From: Echinicola jeungdonensis
GTDB taxonomy: Bacteria; Bacteroidota; Bacteroidia; Cytophagales; Cyclobacteriaceae
NCBI RefSeq assembly: GCF_030409905.1
Contig: NZ_JAUFQT010000002.1
Location: 992,001 to 1,056,000 of the forward strand
DNA length: 64,000 bases
Direction: 5' to 3'
The notes beneath the pieces were generated by a model that was not told where the DNA came from, did not search any database, and saw only the letters and a program-made list of their open reading frames with translations. Made by a program: the position numbers and the translations under genes. Of this stretch, positions 46,357 to 55,853 are shown in pieces. Within the stretch, counting starts at the first letter, position 1, and the number at the start of each line of letters is the position of its first letter.

Positions 46357-48053
46357 ATGATTTCAACCGAAAAAAAGTATACATCTGATGATGTCACTCC
46401 TAAGGAAAAAATAAGTTTGCTTACAGGTGATCAAGTGATTACCGCTATTCAAGACGAACATTTTTTAACCCAATGGGATGAGCTATATCAAAAATGTTCA
46501 TGGAGCACAGTTTTTCAAAACCCTAATTTTGTCACCCACTGGTATCAAATTTACAGGGATGAATTTGAACCCATTATGGTCACTTATTATAAGGGGCAAA
46601 ATCTGGCCGGATTATTAACAATGGCCATAAGTTCACAAAAAGAGGGTACATCAAAGAAAAATTACCGCGGAAAAATAATTGGGGCAGGCCATTATGAAGC
46701 AGAATATCAATCCTGGCTTTCCACCCCGGAGGAAAATGATGAATTTATTCATCAGGCTTTAACCTTGATAAACAGGGATTTTCCCAATTGCCATATATTC
46801 TTTAGGTATTTGATTCCGGAAGTTCCATTAGGTTGGATAGATACTTATCCAAAATGGAGAAAAAAAACCGTGATGCAAGCTTATAAAAGGCCCATCATGC
46901 GGATGGATGACCCTGAAATTTCTAAGTTATTCCGAAAAAAAGAATTTAGAAATAAATACAACCGCCTTAAAAGATTCGGAGACCTCTCTTTCAAGAAAAT
47001 ATCAGATCAAGAGGAATTTTCCCAGGTTCTCCCTATCCTAATAGAACAGTTTGAATTTAGGCAAATGGCCATGTTTAATAAATGCCAATTTACCGATAGC
47101 CCCGAAAAATTGGAGTTTTTAATGGCCCTGTTTGAACAAGGCTTACTGCATGCCACCATTCTAAAAGTTGATGATGAAATAGTGGCCTCTATTTTAGGCT
47201 TAATGGAAAAAACTGGTACCACCTGGGTGCTATCAATACCCACTCTCCCGTTTATGGTAACCATTCCCCTGGATTTGTTCACTTTATTCTTCTTGGAGAA
47301 TTATTATCCCAAAACAGCCAAAACATATTTGACCTTACTCCCGGTGGAGATGCCTACAAGGAACGAATGGCAACAGATCATGACCATGTCACTGAAATGT
47401 GCATTGCAGGAAGCCAACTTTTTGATAAAAAACAACGGCTAAAATATCTTTTCCATGATTACCTTATGCGATGGAAAAAAAGGCCTATGTCCATTCAGCT
47501 GGCCCTGAAAAAAAAGAAATATAATTTCAAACATAGATTGAAAAAAATCAAAAATTATGGGCTTAAGGCACTGCTATCAAAAGACCAGCCAATATTAGAC
47601 AAAAAGCAGGAAACATTATATCCCGTCCAGTTACCCACCAGCATTGACCAAATAATGGTACCTGTAAAAAGAAATAAATTAGGAGATTTATTGGCATACG
47701 AGGAGGATCAATATGGAAGAAGTCCATGGGAATTTCTGGAAGATTCCATGTTAAAATATGCTGAGGAATTCCATGCTATTACCTGGGCAGAAAATGGGGT
47801 GCTTTTAGCTTGCGCATGGGTTTGTTCCGATAAAAGGTGGACAAAATTATTTGGGGTACCATTTCCAGGCAAACCCCATCCCGTGATAACGGATATTTTT
47901 TACCATCCCCAAATAAAGGACCGTTTAGGAGATTTTATTTCTGCAACTATTATTAAAGTGCTGAGCCAGAAAAAGGATCCTAAAATTTACATCTGCTCTC
48001 ACCCCAAAAAAACAGGAATTCAAGAATGGGTGAGGCAGCATAAACAAGGATAA
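46357..48053 (+). pseudogene. FemAB/BioF2-like GNAT acyltransferase, split by a -1 frameshift
   Basis: The frame from ATG 46357 runs to 47442 but leaves the protein family at residue 285. The rest of the family continues in the -1 frame to 48053. The shift point is a run of six A at 47207-47212; one more A would restore MEKNWYHLGAINTHSP, which aligns with MGNKWVHLQGINTHSP of the paralogue at 49319. Downstream, HSPGFVHFILLGELL matches HSPGILHFLMLGQLL, and FDLTPGGDAYK matches FDLTPGADPYK. The repaired protein would be about 565 residues against 546 for the paralogue. The 3' half also has an ATG at 47367 that could start a 228-residue fragment. It is either a true mutation, a sequencing error, or less likely programmed slippage. 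The family transfers acyl or aminoacyl groups; the substrate is unknown. Confidence 0.85.
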
Positions 48054-48112
48054 AAAAAGGTAACATTTAAATGGTTTAATAATTTTAACCCTGAGATTGG
48101 AGGACTCCGACT

Positions 48113-49210
48113 ATGAGCTTACGTCGACTAGCAATATGGCCAACCCTGCCTTTAAACACCTATTTTAGAAAACCTGCTGACCAGACACCCTTTCCATTAA
48201 ACCAGGAAGGTTGCCGGATATTCAGTTTGGCAAGACAAGCCATATGGAATGCCTCCAAGTCAATGGGGCTTCAAGAAAATGATGTCATATTAACCCCTGC
48301 CTACCACCATGGGTCGGAAGTAGAAGCTTTATTGCAAGCAGGCCTAAAAATAAAATATTATGATATAAATGAAAACCTGGAGCCTGATCCTGAGGAATTA
48401 GAATCACTGATTACTGAAGAAGTAAAGGCCTTTTACCTTATCCATTACCTCGGATTTCCTCAAAATGCCACTTTTTGGAAAACTTGGTGTGAAAAACACC
48501 AATTGATCTTTATTGAAGATGCTGCTCAAGCCTTTTTGGCACATTTTCAGGGGCAACCTCTGGGTTCTTTTGGGCAGATGGGGATATTTTGCCTTTACAA
48601 GACTTATGGGATTCCAGATGGTGGAGCGGTCATTTGCACTTCTCCCCCTTCTTTGCCTCAGGTTCCTGCAAAACTGGGCTGGTGGAAAGTATTCAAAAGG
48701 CATTTCAACTGGGTGGCAGCCCATAGAGGTGAGCTGGGGGCTATCCATTTATGGGTTAGTCCCATAATTAGATGGTGGAAAGTTAAACGATATAAACCCC
48801 ATGCAGAATTTAATCTGGATGACCCTAACACTCCACCAACCAAATTGACCCTATCCCTGCTTCCTAAGCTTCTTTCTGAGGAAACATTTGAAATCAGAAG
48901 GAAGAATTACCAATACCTTTTGGACCAAATTTCGGAATGGGTCCCAATGCCCTTTCGGAAGTTAACTGAAGGGGCTTGTCCTTTTGCTTTTCCAGTGCAA
49001 ATGGATAACCCTACTGCATTTCTAGAAAAATTACGCAAAAAAGGGGTAATGGGATTACTTTTTTGGATCAACCCTCATCCCTCTCTACCGGTAGAGTCAT
49101 TCCCTCAAAGTAAAAAATTCAGGGAAAAAATGTTGGCTTTACCTGTTCATCAAGAACTGAATCAATCAGAATTGGACCAAATTATCCATGCGGTAAAAAC
49201 TTCCATTTGA
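48113..49210 (+). CDS. DegT/DnrJ/EryC1-family aminotransferase
   Basis: A PLP-dependent sugar aminotransferase-like protein of 365 residues. It shows NDVILTPAYHHGSEVEALLQAGLKI, AFYLIHYLGFP, the PLP-contact IEDAAQAFLAHFQGQPLGSFGQMGIFCLYKTYGIPDGGAVI (Asp in EDAAQ; Lys in LYKTYG is the likely Schiff-base lysine) and shorter C-terminal strands than typical. It probably adds an amino group to a keto-sugar of the EPS, giving a site for the neighbouring acyltransferases. It lies 60 bases after the broken acyltransferase gene. ATG at 48113. Confidence 0.85.
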   Translation: MSLRRLAIWPTLPLNTYFRKPADQTPFPLNQEGCRIFSLARQAIWNASKSMGLQENDVILTPAYHHGSEVEALLQAGLKIKYYDINENLEPDPEELESLITEEVKAFYLIHYLGFPQNATFWKTWCEKHQLIFIEDAAQAFLAHFQGQPLGSFGQMGIFCLYKTYGIPDGGAVICTSPPSLPQVPAKLGWWKVFKRHFNWVAAHRGELGAIHLWVSPIIRWWKVKRYKPHAEFNLDDPNTPPTKLTLSLLPKLLSEETFEIRRKNYQYLLDQISEWVPMPFRKLTEGACPFAFPVQMDNPTAFLEKLRKKGVMGLLFWINPHPSLPVESFPQSKKFREKMLALPVHQELNQSELDQIIHAVKTSI

Positions 49211-49318
49211 AAAGAATGCTCCGACATGGATACATTTTCACCTATAACACTTCCCAATGAAGTTTATTAATAATCTCCAAGTACCCTCCCTGTCTAGGAA
49301 TTATTGAATTAAATCAAT

Positions 49319-50959
49319 ATGAAATTACTTTTGGGCAATAATGCCCTTGATTACCTTTTTGATCCAGATATAAAAAGTAAATGGAACCGGTTGGCTGGCC
49401 AATGCCAATGGGCTACAGCCTTTCAGCAATGGGAATTTATTTCCAGTTGGTACCAATTGTATAAGGATCAATATCAACCCGTTTTGGTTCTGGAAAATCA
49501 GGAGGGAATTTTAACTGGAGTCTTTCCTTTGGCGATGGATCAGAAGGGATGGATCATTGGTGCTGGTGCAGACCAAGCGGAATACCAGGTTTGGATTTAT
49601 CAAAATGAAAATTGTCTTGATTTTGTTCATAAAGCGATCCAATTATTATGGAATGAGCTGCCTTTAAATGGAATACACCTGAAATACCTTCCCTATTCCA
49701 CCCCTGGTCTGGAATTCAATTCCCTGAGGCAGTGGAAAAACCGAACTCTTCTAAAAACCCATCCCCACCCGTTACTTTTGGCGGATGGGGAAGCCATGTC
49801 CCGTGAATTGGGGAAAAAAAACAAAAGAGAAAAGGTAAATCGCCTGAAAAGGCGGGGAGCATTGAATTTTGAGAGAATCACCGATCAAAACCTGTTTGAC
49901 CATATAATAGATGATTTAATTACCCAATGCGATTTTAGAAAAGGGGCAGTGTATGGAAATCAATTGTTTTCGGATGATCCGTTCAGAAAACCTTTTTTAA
50001 TTAAGCTTTTTCAATTAGGCTTACTCCATGTTACCCTTCTTAAACTTGATGAGGAGATAATCGCTTCTAATGTGGGGGTAATGGGAAATAAATGGGTCCA
50101 CTTACAAGGAATCAATACCCACTCTCCTTTCCAAGCTAAACATTCTCCAGGAATCCTCCATTTCCTAATGTTGGGTCAATTATTAGAAAAAGAAGGTTTT
50201 GAAGTATTTGACCTTACTCCAGGTGCTGATCCCTATAAAAGTATGTTAGCCAACCAATATCAGGAGGCATATGAACTGACCATTGGTCATCCATTACCCA
50301 TACTTAAACGAAAATGGAAACAGGGTATCAATAAATGGGTAAAAGATGGGTTGAAAAATAAGGGTTATAGTGACAGGTTCCTCAAATCTTCAAAAGCCAA
50401 TTTTATTTTTAAAAAGCAACAATGGTTACATATTATTAAGCAGGGCCCAATTTTTTATTTCAAAAAGCTACTTCTTAATAAAAATAGCTCCGAATCAGGT
50501 CATCTTTGGAAGATTGAAAAAAATGGTGGCTTTGATTCGGTAAAACAAAATGGGCTTAATTTGGAGAAAAATAATCTAAAAGATTTATTGAAATATGACC
50601 CTAAGGGAGAGTTAGTTACCAAACAGGCATTTTTGATGGATTGTATGAAACGCCTTGAGGAAGGGCAACAAGTTTATACTTATACCAAAAATAACAAATT
50701 GGATTTTTTGGTATGGCTAACCCATCAACCCCAATCCATAATAAAGAAATCTAATAAACTGGACATAAAAACCCCTTCATGCCTAATTTATAATTTTTAT
50801 TATAGGGTTAAGGGCCAAAATAATGGGCCCTTAACCCTATTGGCAATAAAAGATTGTATTACTCATAATTTGGATAAAAACATCCTAATTCTTTCAAACC
50901 AAGATTACTTTCAAAATAAAATAGAAGGGTTCGAAATAAAACCGGTTTTGGAGGTATAA
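49319..50959 (+). CDS. FemAB/BioF2-like GNAT acyltransferase
   Basis: A 546-residue cytoplasmic protein of two GNAT-like parts. The first (about 1-330) has NRLAGQCQWATAFQQWEFISSWYQLYKDQYQPVL, IGAGADQAEYQVWI, KKNKREKVNRLKRRG, LLHVTLLKLDEEIIASNVGVMGNKW and FDLTPGADPYKSMLA, the Acetyltransf_6 (PF13480) pattern. The second (about 410-546) is a shorter, more divergent domain. It is a paralogue of the split gene at 46357, with the aminotransferase between them. Likely N- or O-acylation of a sugar or lipid-linked intermediate; the acyl donor is unknown. ATG at 49319. Confidence 0.83.
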   Translation: MKLLLGNNALDYLFDPDIKSKWNRLAGQCQWATAFQQWEFISSWYQLYKDQYQPVLVLENQEGILTGVFPLAMDQKGWIIGAGADQAEYQVWIYQNENCLDFVHKAIQLLWNELPLNGIHLKYLPYSTPGLEFNSLRQWKNRTLLKTHPHPLLLADGEAMSRELGKKNKREKVNRLKRRGALNFERITDQNLFDHIIDDLITQCDFRKGAVYGNQLFSDDPFRKPFLIKLFQLGLLHVTLLKLDEEIIASNVGVMGNKWVHLQGINTHSPFQAKHSPGILHFLMLGQLLEKEGFEVFDLTPGADPYKSMLANQYQEAYELTIGHPLPILKRKWKQGINKWVKDGLKNKGYSDRFLKSSKANFIFKKQQWLHIIKQGPIFYFKKLLLNKNSSESGHLWKIEKNGGFDSVKQNGLNLEKNNLKDLLKYDPKGELVTKQAFLMDCMKRLEEGQQVYTYTKNNKLDFLVWLTHQPQSIIKKSNKLDIKTPSCLIYNFYYRVKGQNNGPLTLLAIKDCITHNLDKNILILSNQDYFQNKIEGFEIKPVLEV

Positions 50960-51037
50960 ATTTAGCGATCTGGTCATCATTTTTTTGATGGAAAAATCAC
51001 CCTATAAATTGAAACTTTTATAATTAAATCCAATTCC

Positions 51038-52009
51038 ATGAAGATTACCCTAACCAACATTCTGAAAGCCATTATGGCCTATGGTCTCATTATTAGCGGA
51101 TCAGTAAATAGAGCAAAGAATAAAGCTTTGCAAGGAAATTATATTTTGGGCATTTATTTCCACGACCCCTCCTATAAGGAATTTAAAAACACCATCAATT
51201 GGCTAAAAAAGAATAATTTTCAGTTTATCACACCACAACAGCTGACCCAAATCATCCAAAAAAAGCAGGAAATCCCCAAAGGGGCCGTAATAATAACCGT
51301 GGATGATGGGTGGAGAGACAACGAAAAAAATATGGTGGCTCTGGCAGAAAAGTTTGAAATTCCTATAACCATTTTCGTTTCTACCGAGCCTGTGGAAAAT
51401 GGGACTTATTGGTGGTCAAAAGTATTACAAGCAAAAAAAAACCATTTTAATAAAGCCCCTTCTGTCCAAGAATTAAAAAAATTACCCAATGAGGAAAGGT
51501 TATTTCAAATCGAAAAATTAAAGCAGGACAATGTCAATGGTCAAAATTACAGGGATGCTATGGACATTGATCAAATAAAGCGAATTTCAAAGTCAAAATA
51601 TGTCCATATTGGAGGACATACGCATACTCATCCCATTTTACCAAATTGTTCTTACAATCAAGTATATGAAGAACTGGAATTGTCCAAAAAAAAACTGGAA
51701 AGCTGGACCAATAAAGAAATAACAACTTTTGCTTATCCCAATGGAGACTATTCTTTCAGGGAAATTTCCATATTAAAAAAATTGGATTATCAGTTAGCAT
51801 TTACTTGTGAGCCTGAAAAAATCAATCCACACAATATTTCCAATCCCTACCTCATTCCCAGGTTTGCGTTTTTGGAAGGGGCTTCCCAGGCAGAAAATAT
51901 CTGTAGGATTATGGGATTATGGCAACCATTGAGGGATAAATTCAGAGCAATATTTTCCAACCAGCCTGTTGTGTATTCCGAATACAAATATAAAAACAAA
52001 TCAGTCTGA
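51038..52009 (+). CDS. Polysaccharide deacetylase (NodB/CE4 family)
   Basis: A metal-dependent N- or O-deacetylase of 323 residues. It has the first CE4 motif AVIITVDDGWRDNEKNMV (usual TFDDG is TVDDG; catalytic-base Asp kept, about residue 93) and the metal site HIGGHTHTHPIL (H-x3-H, about 195). FAYPNGDYSFREISILKKL is the third motif. A hydrophobic segment near the N-terminus (ILKAIMAYGLIISGSV) may anchor it to the membrane. As the last forward gene of the EPS locus it probably modifies the polymer. ATG at 51038. Confidence 0.88.
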   Translation: MKITLTNILKAIMAYGLIISGSVNRAKNKALQGNYILGIYFHDPSYKEFKNTINWLKKNNFQFITPQQLTQIIQKKQEIPKGAVIITVDDGWRDNEKNMVALAEKFEIPITIFVSTEPVENGTYWWSKVLQAKKNHFNKAPSVQELKKLPNEERLFQIEKLKQDNVNGQNYRDAMDIDQIKRISKSKYVHIGGHTHTHPILPNCSYNQVYEELELSKKKLESWTNKEITTFAYPNGDYSFREISILKKLDYQLAFTCEPEKINPHNISNPYLIPRFAFLEGASQAENICRIMGLWQPLRDKFRAIFSNQPVVYSEYKYKNKSV

Positions 52010-52080
52010 AGGATCTTTGAATTAGGAATTCCAAGCTTGGATTCTACAATTTGTTGCTTGTTAATGGTAATAATTGCCCC

Positions 52081-52923
52081 TTATTTAATAGCCACCCCAT
52101 ATAGAGATGGAATCAAGCGTTTGGCCGTCTTTCTTATATATTTTTTAGGAAATATTGGTAGAATTTTTTCCAAAGCTCCAAAATAAATATAAGGTAAACT
52201 TACGTCTATCCTGCTTCCCCTCCACCTTGTAAGAAAATCCGAATAATTTAGATCCTTTAGCAAAGCTTTAATTTCGGAATAGGTCCACTCTTTTAAATGA
52301 AAACATTCTGCTTCATCACAAAAATAGGCTGAAATATCGTGTGGGCCGCTTAACCTATGTGGAGTCCGAAACACATATTTGCCACCCTTTTTTAAAATTC
52401 GGTGTACCAGCTTAAAATGTAACTCTGTGTCTTCCGGATGGAAATGCTCTATCAATTGATCACTGAATAAGATATCAATAGAATTGCTTTCCACATCGTT
52501 CAGATTATAGCCATCATAAACAATTAATTGAAAATTTTTTGGAGCATTTTCCTTCGAATCTCGTTGATCAGAAATATCTATACCATAAGCAAATTTTACG
52601 TATTTAGCCACCTCATATACAAACCTGCAGTCCCCGGGAGCAAATTCCACGAATATCAAATCTTCATTTAAAAACTTCTTAATAAGCCGTAATTTTTCCT
52701 TATTAGCTTGTGCAGTTAATTGTTCTGAATTTCTTCTTGTCAACCTGGAGTGATCAGGTACTTTACTGAACAATTCATCGTACATAGAGCCAAGGATTTC
52801 CTGTCTCTGTTCCCTATTAGATTTCCTCAGCCTATCTGAAATCGATTTTTCAACCAAATAGTGATTTAAAATCTGCTCATATGTCCGGTTGGGAGGGAGT
52901 TTTTTTTTCAATTTCAACATCAT
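52081..52923 (-). CDS. Class I SAM-dependent methyltransferase
   Basis: A 280-residue methyltransferase. SAM-binding motif I is DLIFVEFAPGDCRFVYEVAKYVKFAYGIDIS (GxGxG-like with FAPGDCR), followed by NAPKNFQLIVYDGYNLNDVESNSIDILFSDQLIEHFHPED (motifs II and III) and VHRILKKGGKYVFRTPHRLSG. The acceptor is unknown; methylation of a sugar or other EPS-related group is plausible from position only. It is convergent with the deacetylase gene, so it is on a separate transcript. ATG at 52923. Confidence 0.85.
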   Translation of the reverse strand: MMLKLKKKLPPNRTYEQILNHYLVEKSISDRLRKSNREQRQEILGSMYDELFSKVPDHSRLTRRNSEQLTAQANKEKLRLIKKFLNEDLIFVEFAPGDCRFVYEVAKYVKFAYGIDISDQRDSKENAPKNFQLIVYDGYNLNDVESNSIDILFSDQLIEHFHPEDTELHFKLVHRILKKGGKYVFRTPHRLSGPHDISAYFCDEAECFHLKEWTYSEIKALLKDLNYSDFLTRWRGSRIDVSLPYIYFGALEKILPIFPKKYIRKTAKRLIPSLYGVAIK

Positions 52924-53589
52924 GCAGTGGTTTTGGTTTAGCAGAGAAATTCATAATACAATATACAAAAATCAAAGGACAACATTCAAAAACAGATCTA
53001 CAAAACAGTGATTTTAAAACATTTTTTTTCAATGTTAAATACCTGACATTCTTCACATTACAACAATAGGTTTAGATTTTGACAGAGAATCAGGAAATCG
53101 AATCAAGTGGACATTACCATTTCATTTATATCTTTTTAGAGGACAATTTCCTACACAAATAAATTACAGATTTCCCTCATTCTTTTCAGCAATAAAAATT
53201 TATAGATAAAATCAATTAATTGAGAAATTCAATCAGAACAATTCGAGCCAATCTAAAGCCTTGTGAGGATACGTATGAATAAGTAGTACTCTTCTTGGTT
53301 TTGGAGATTACAGGAATATTTCCAAAATACCCATAAAATTTTCAGAATTATTACCCTTAAAAAAGGGAGTTTTTTTTTATTATTAAACCTATTTTTTACT
53401 AAAATATATTCTTTCCTGGAATAGCTAACCTGCATAAAATTTCCGAAATGATCAGAAAGATTTAAGGAATATGCAATGCTTTTTGAAAGGCAACCGGTTT
53501 ATATAAAAATGTCAGGAATATTAAAAAAAAGGATGATTAATCCTTGATTACAAAGACTAACCATCCCATGAAAAAATGAATATCAATAA
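52924..53589. other. 666-base region without a supported gene
   Basis: AT-rich DNA between the divergently placed methyltransferase start and the end of the lyase array. It holds the terminator of the array at 53523-53566. ORFs of about 60 codons here (for example 53253-53435, minus) have low-complexity composition and are not called. Confidence 0.55.
53523..53566 (-). terminator. Terminator at the end of the lyase array
   Basis: On the minus strand GGATGGTTA and TAATCATCC form a 9-bp stem with one G-U pair and an 18-base loop, followed by eight T. It begins 24 bases after the stop at 53590. Confidence 0.75.
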
Positions 53590-55752
53590 TTATTTGATAT
53601 AATTTTCGCTTCCTTCACTAATGGTAAAAGTAAACGTTGTAGAGGTTCCAGGAACTTTTTCTCCATTCACTTCATAATATGGAGTTACTATTAATTCATA
53701 ATCTCCAGGATACAAACCATCTCCATACCAGAAATCTCCATTCCCATCATCTCCATTCAAGGCAAATGGATATTCATCATCAATACTGCTTCGATTATCC
53801 TCTCCACTAAGTTCAAACTTCACTTCAGCAGGTTGTTCAGATCCAAAATTTGGAACAATCGAAAGCCGGTGATCTTCGGCAACGATGTGGTCTCCTGAAT
53901 AGAAATTACCAATAGTTCCATCAGGACTTGTATTCATCAAAGTAAGGTAATTGATGGGGGAACCTAAACTTTCAGAAGTGGTACTTTCCTCCTCTTCTAC
54001 GGAGCTTGTCGTTTCTCCTGCAACATATCCTCCTTCTTCAGTAATATAATTTTCTTCTCCGGCTTCAATAGTGAAGGTATAAGTAATAGACTCCTGGGCA
54101 ACTCCATTATTATATGGTGTAATCACCAATTCATAATTACCAGGATACAAACCATCTCCATACCAGAAATCTCCATTCCCATCATCTCCATTCAAGGCGA
54201 ATGGAAATTCATCATCAACAGCAATCCGGTTATCTGCCCCGCTCAATTCAAATTGAACTGAGGTAGGTCGATTTGTTCCAAATTCTGGAACTATGGATAA
54301 ACGGTGATCTTTGGCAATGATTAGAGCACCTGAATTAAAATTATCCACAGGCTCATCATAGCTGGTATTGATCAATGTAAGGTAATTGATTGGGAATTCT
54401 GTTTCATAAGGTGATAAAGTACTTTCTTCTTCCTCAATTACAGGGCTAGTGCTTTCTTCTTCTTCAATTACAGGGCTAGTGGTTTCACCGGTAACATATA
54501 CCCCTTCTTCAGTAATAATATTATCCTCACCTTCTTCAATAGTGAAAGTATAAGTAAGGGGTTCTCGGGCAACTTCATCATCATATGGAGTAATCACCAA
54601 CTTATAATCACCGGGATACAAACCGTCTCCATACCAGAAATTTCCATTTCCATCATCCCCATTCAAAGCAAATGGAAATTCATCATCCACTAAAGTTCTG
54701 TTATCTGTCCCACTCAATTCAAACCGAACTGAAGAAGGTTGGTCTGCACCAAATTCTGGAACAATTGATAACCGGTGGTTTTTAGCTGTGATCAAAGCTC
54801 CGGTTCCAAATTGCCCAATAGGCTCATCAGAACTGGTATTAATCAAGGTAAGGCCTACTCCTTCAGTTGATGTTGTACTATCATCCACATCATTTTCCAG
54901 TACAGGTTCTTCCTCTAAATCTGAACTAGAACTGACTCCTCCCAGGGTAGACATTTCTTCAAATGAGGCATTTTCATCTCCCATGCGGACATTGTCAAAA
55001 TACATAACCCTAAGGTCAGTATCAGTGGTCTCATCGTAATTCCAGTCATCTTTGTAGATACCAATTTTCCATCTTGGAAGGTCATAGTCTTTGTTCAAAT
55101 TGCCCCCATTGATATTTAGCATTTTTTCTCCATTCATCCAGAGTTCTACCAAACCATCACTGTCACCGGAGTGGATAATATGGATTACAAATTCATTCCA
55201 AGTGTCCTTTTGAACTGCTGCAATATCATAATCCTTCCTTTCTTCCTTGGTTGGTCCACTTTTCAGGAAGAATCTATCATCTTCTACACGCAATGTGGTT
55301 GTGGGACTACCGGATCCGCTTCCCTGGTGCCACTGGTTTATGATATCATTGTTACTATCTTTTTTAAATCCATCAGATGGCAAATAAAGGCTAAAAGAGT
55401 ACCATCTTTCATTGTGGTCCTGATCTGGGAACAACACTTCTGACCTGGTTCCACTGGAAGCCATTTCATCATCATCCCTTAATTCAAACCTACCGGAATA
55501 AGCTCCTTCAAATACCGGATCCTGAGACCTTCCAAAAGAGTAATCTTCCGAATATTGGTGATGGGCAAAGGAAAGTGGGTCACTATCCTCGAAAGTTTCA
55601 AAATAAATTAAATTGGCAGAACTTGTTGCCTTATAAATTTCTTCGCTCTCTAGATTTGATTCTTCTAATCCCGAAACATCACATGCAGACATACCTACTC
55701 CTATAAGGGAAGCAGCCATGATGTATCTTAGGTTGGTGTTAAGAAAATTCAT
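53590..55752 (-). CDS. Lipoprotein polysaccharide lyase with three C-terminal beta-sandwich repeats
   Basis: A 720-residue lipoprotein: signal (YIMAASLIGVGMSAC) with a lipobox Cys, then a PF14099-like polysaccharide-lyase domain (about 60-270) with YSGRFELRDDDEM, ERWYSFSLYLPSDGF, the histidine motif INQWHQGSGSGSP, WNEFVIHIIHSGDSDGLVELW and FDNVRMGDE. Three copies of a domain of about 110 residues follow (LTLINTSSDEP..., PFALNGDDGNGNFWYGDGLYPGDY), separated by Glu/Ser/Thr linkers. The domain resembles Bacteroidota surface sandwich modules. It lacks the basic tail of its three neighbours. The frame reaches a GTG at 55794, but the ATG at 55752 is preferred. Last gene of the array. The polymer substrate is not shown by sequence; uronate chains are suggested by the algD-like gene. 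Confidence 0.85.
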   Translation of the reverse strand: MNFLNTNLRYIMAASLIGVGMSACDVSGLEESNLESEEIYKATSSANLIYFETFEDSDPLSFAHHQYSEDYSFGRSQDPVFEGAYSGRFELRDDDEMASSGTRSEVLFPDQDHNERWYSFSLYLPSDGFKKDSNNDIINQWHQGSGSGSPTTTLRVEDDRFFLKSGPTKEERKDYDIAAVQKDTWNEFVIHIIHSGDSDGLVELWMNGEKMLNINGGNLNKDYDLPRWKIGIYKDDWNYDETTDTDLRVMYFDNVRMGDENASFEEMSTLGGVSSSSDLEEEPVLENDVDDSTTSTEGVGLTLINTSSDEPIGQFGTGALITAKNHRLSIVPEFGADQPSSVRFELSGTDNRTLVDDEFPFALNGDDGNGNFWYGDGLYPGDYKLVITPYDDEVAREPLTYTFTIEEGEDNIITEEGVYVTGETTSPVIEEEESTSPVIEEEESTLSPYETEFPINYLTLINTSYDEPVDNFNSGALIIAKDHRLSIVPEFGTNRPTSVQFELSGADNRIAVDDEFPFALNGDDGNGDFWYGDGLYPGNYELVITPYNNGVAQESITYTFTIEAGEENYITEEGGYVAGETTSSVEEEESTTSESLGSPINYLTLMNTSPDGTIGNFYSGDHIVAEDHRLSIVPNFGSEQPAEVKFELSGEDNRSSIDDEYPFALNGDDGNGDFWYGDGLYPGDYELIVTPYYEVNGEKVPGTSTTFTFTISEGSENYIK

Positions 55753-55853
55753 TAATTGTATCTTTATATTTTTCTGTTTTAATTGAGATATCACCTTAAA
55801 GAAGGCAATGCAAACAGTACTCTTATCAAGTACTTTTCACTTCATCTTTTCTA

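Noticed and set aside
47203..47220. Programmed -1 frameshift at the A6 run
   Set aside because: Possible in principle, but the phase (GAA AAA ACT) is not the canonical X XXY YYZ heptamer, I saw no clear downstream stimulatory stem, and the intact paralogue needs no shift; an indel or sequencing error is simpler.
53253..53435. 60-codon minus-strand ORF upstream of the methyltransferase
   Set aside because: Lys/Phe/Ile-rich composition expected from AT-rich noncoding DNA, no motif and no operon context.
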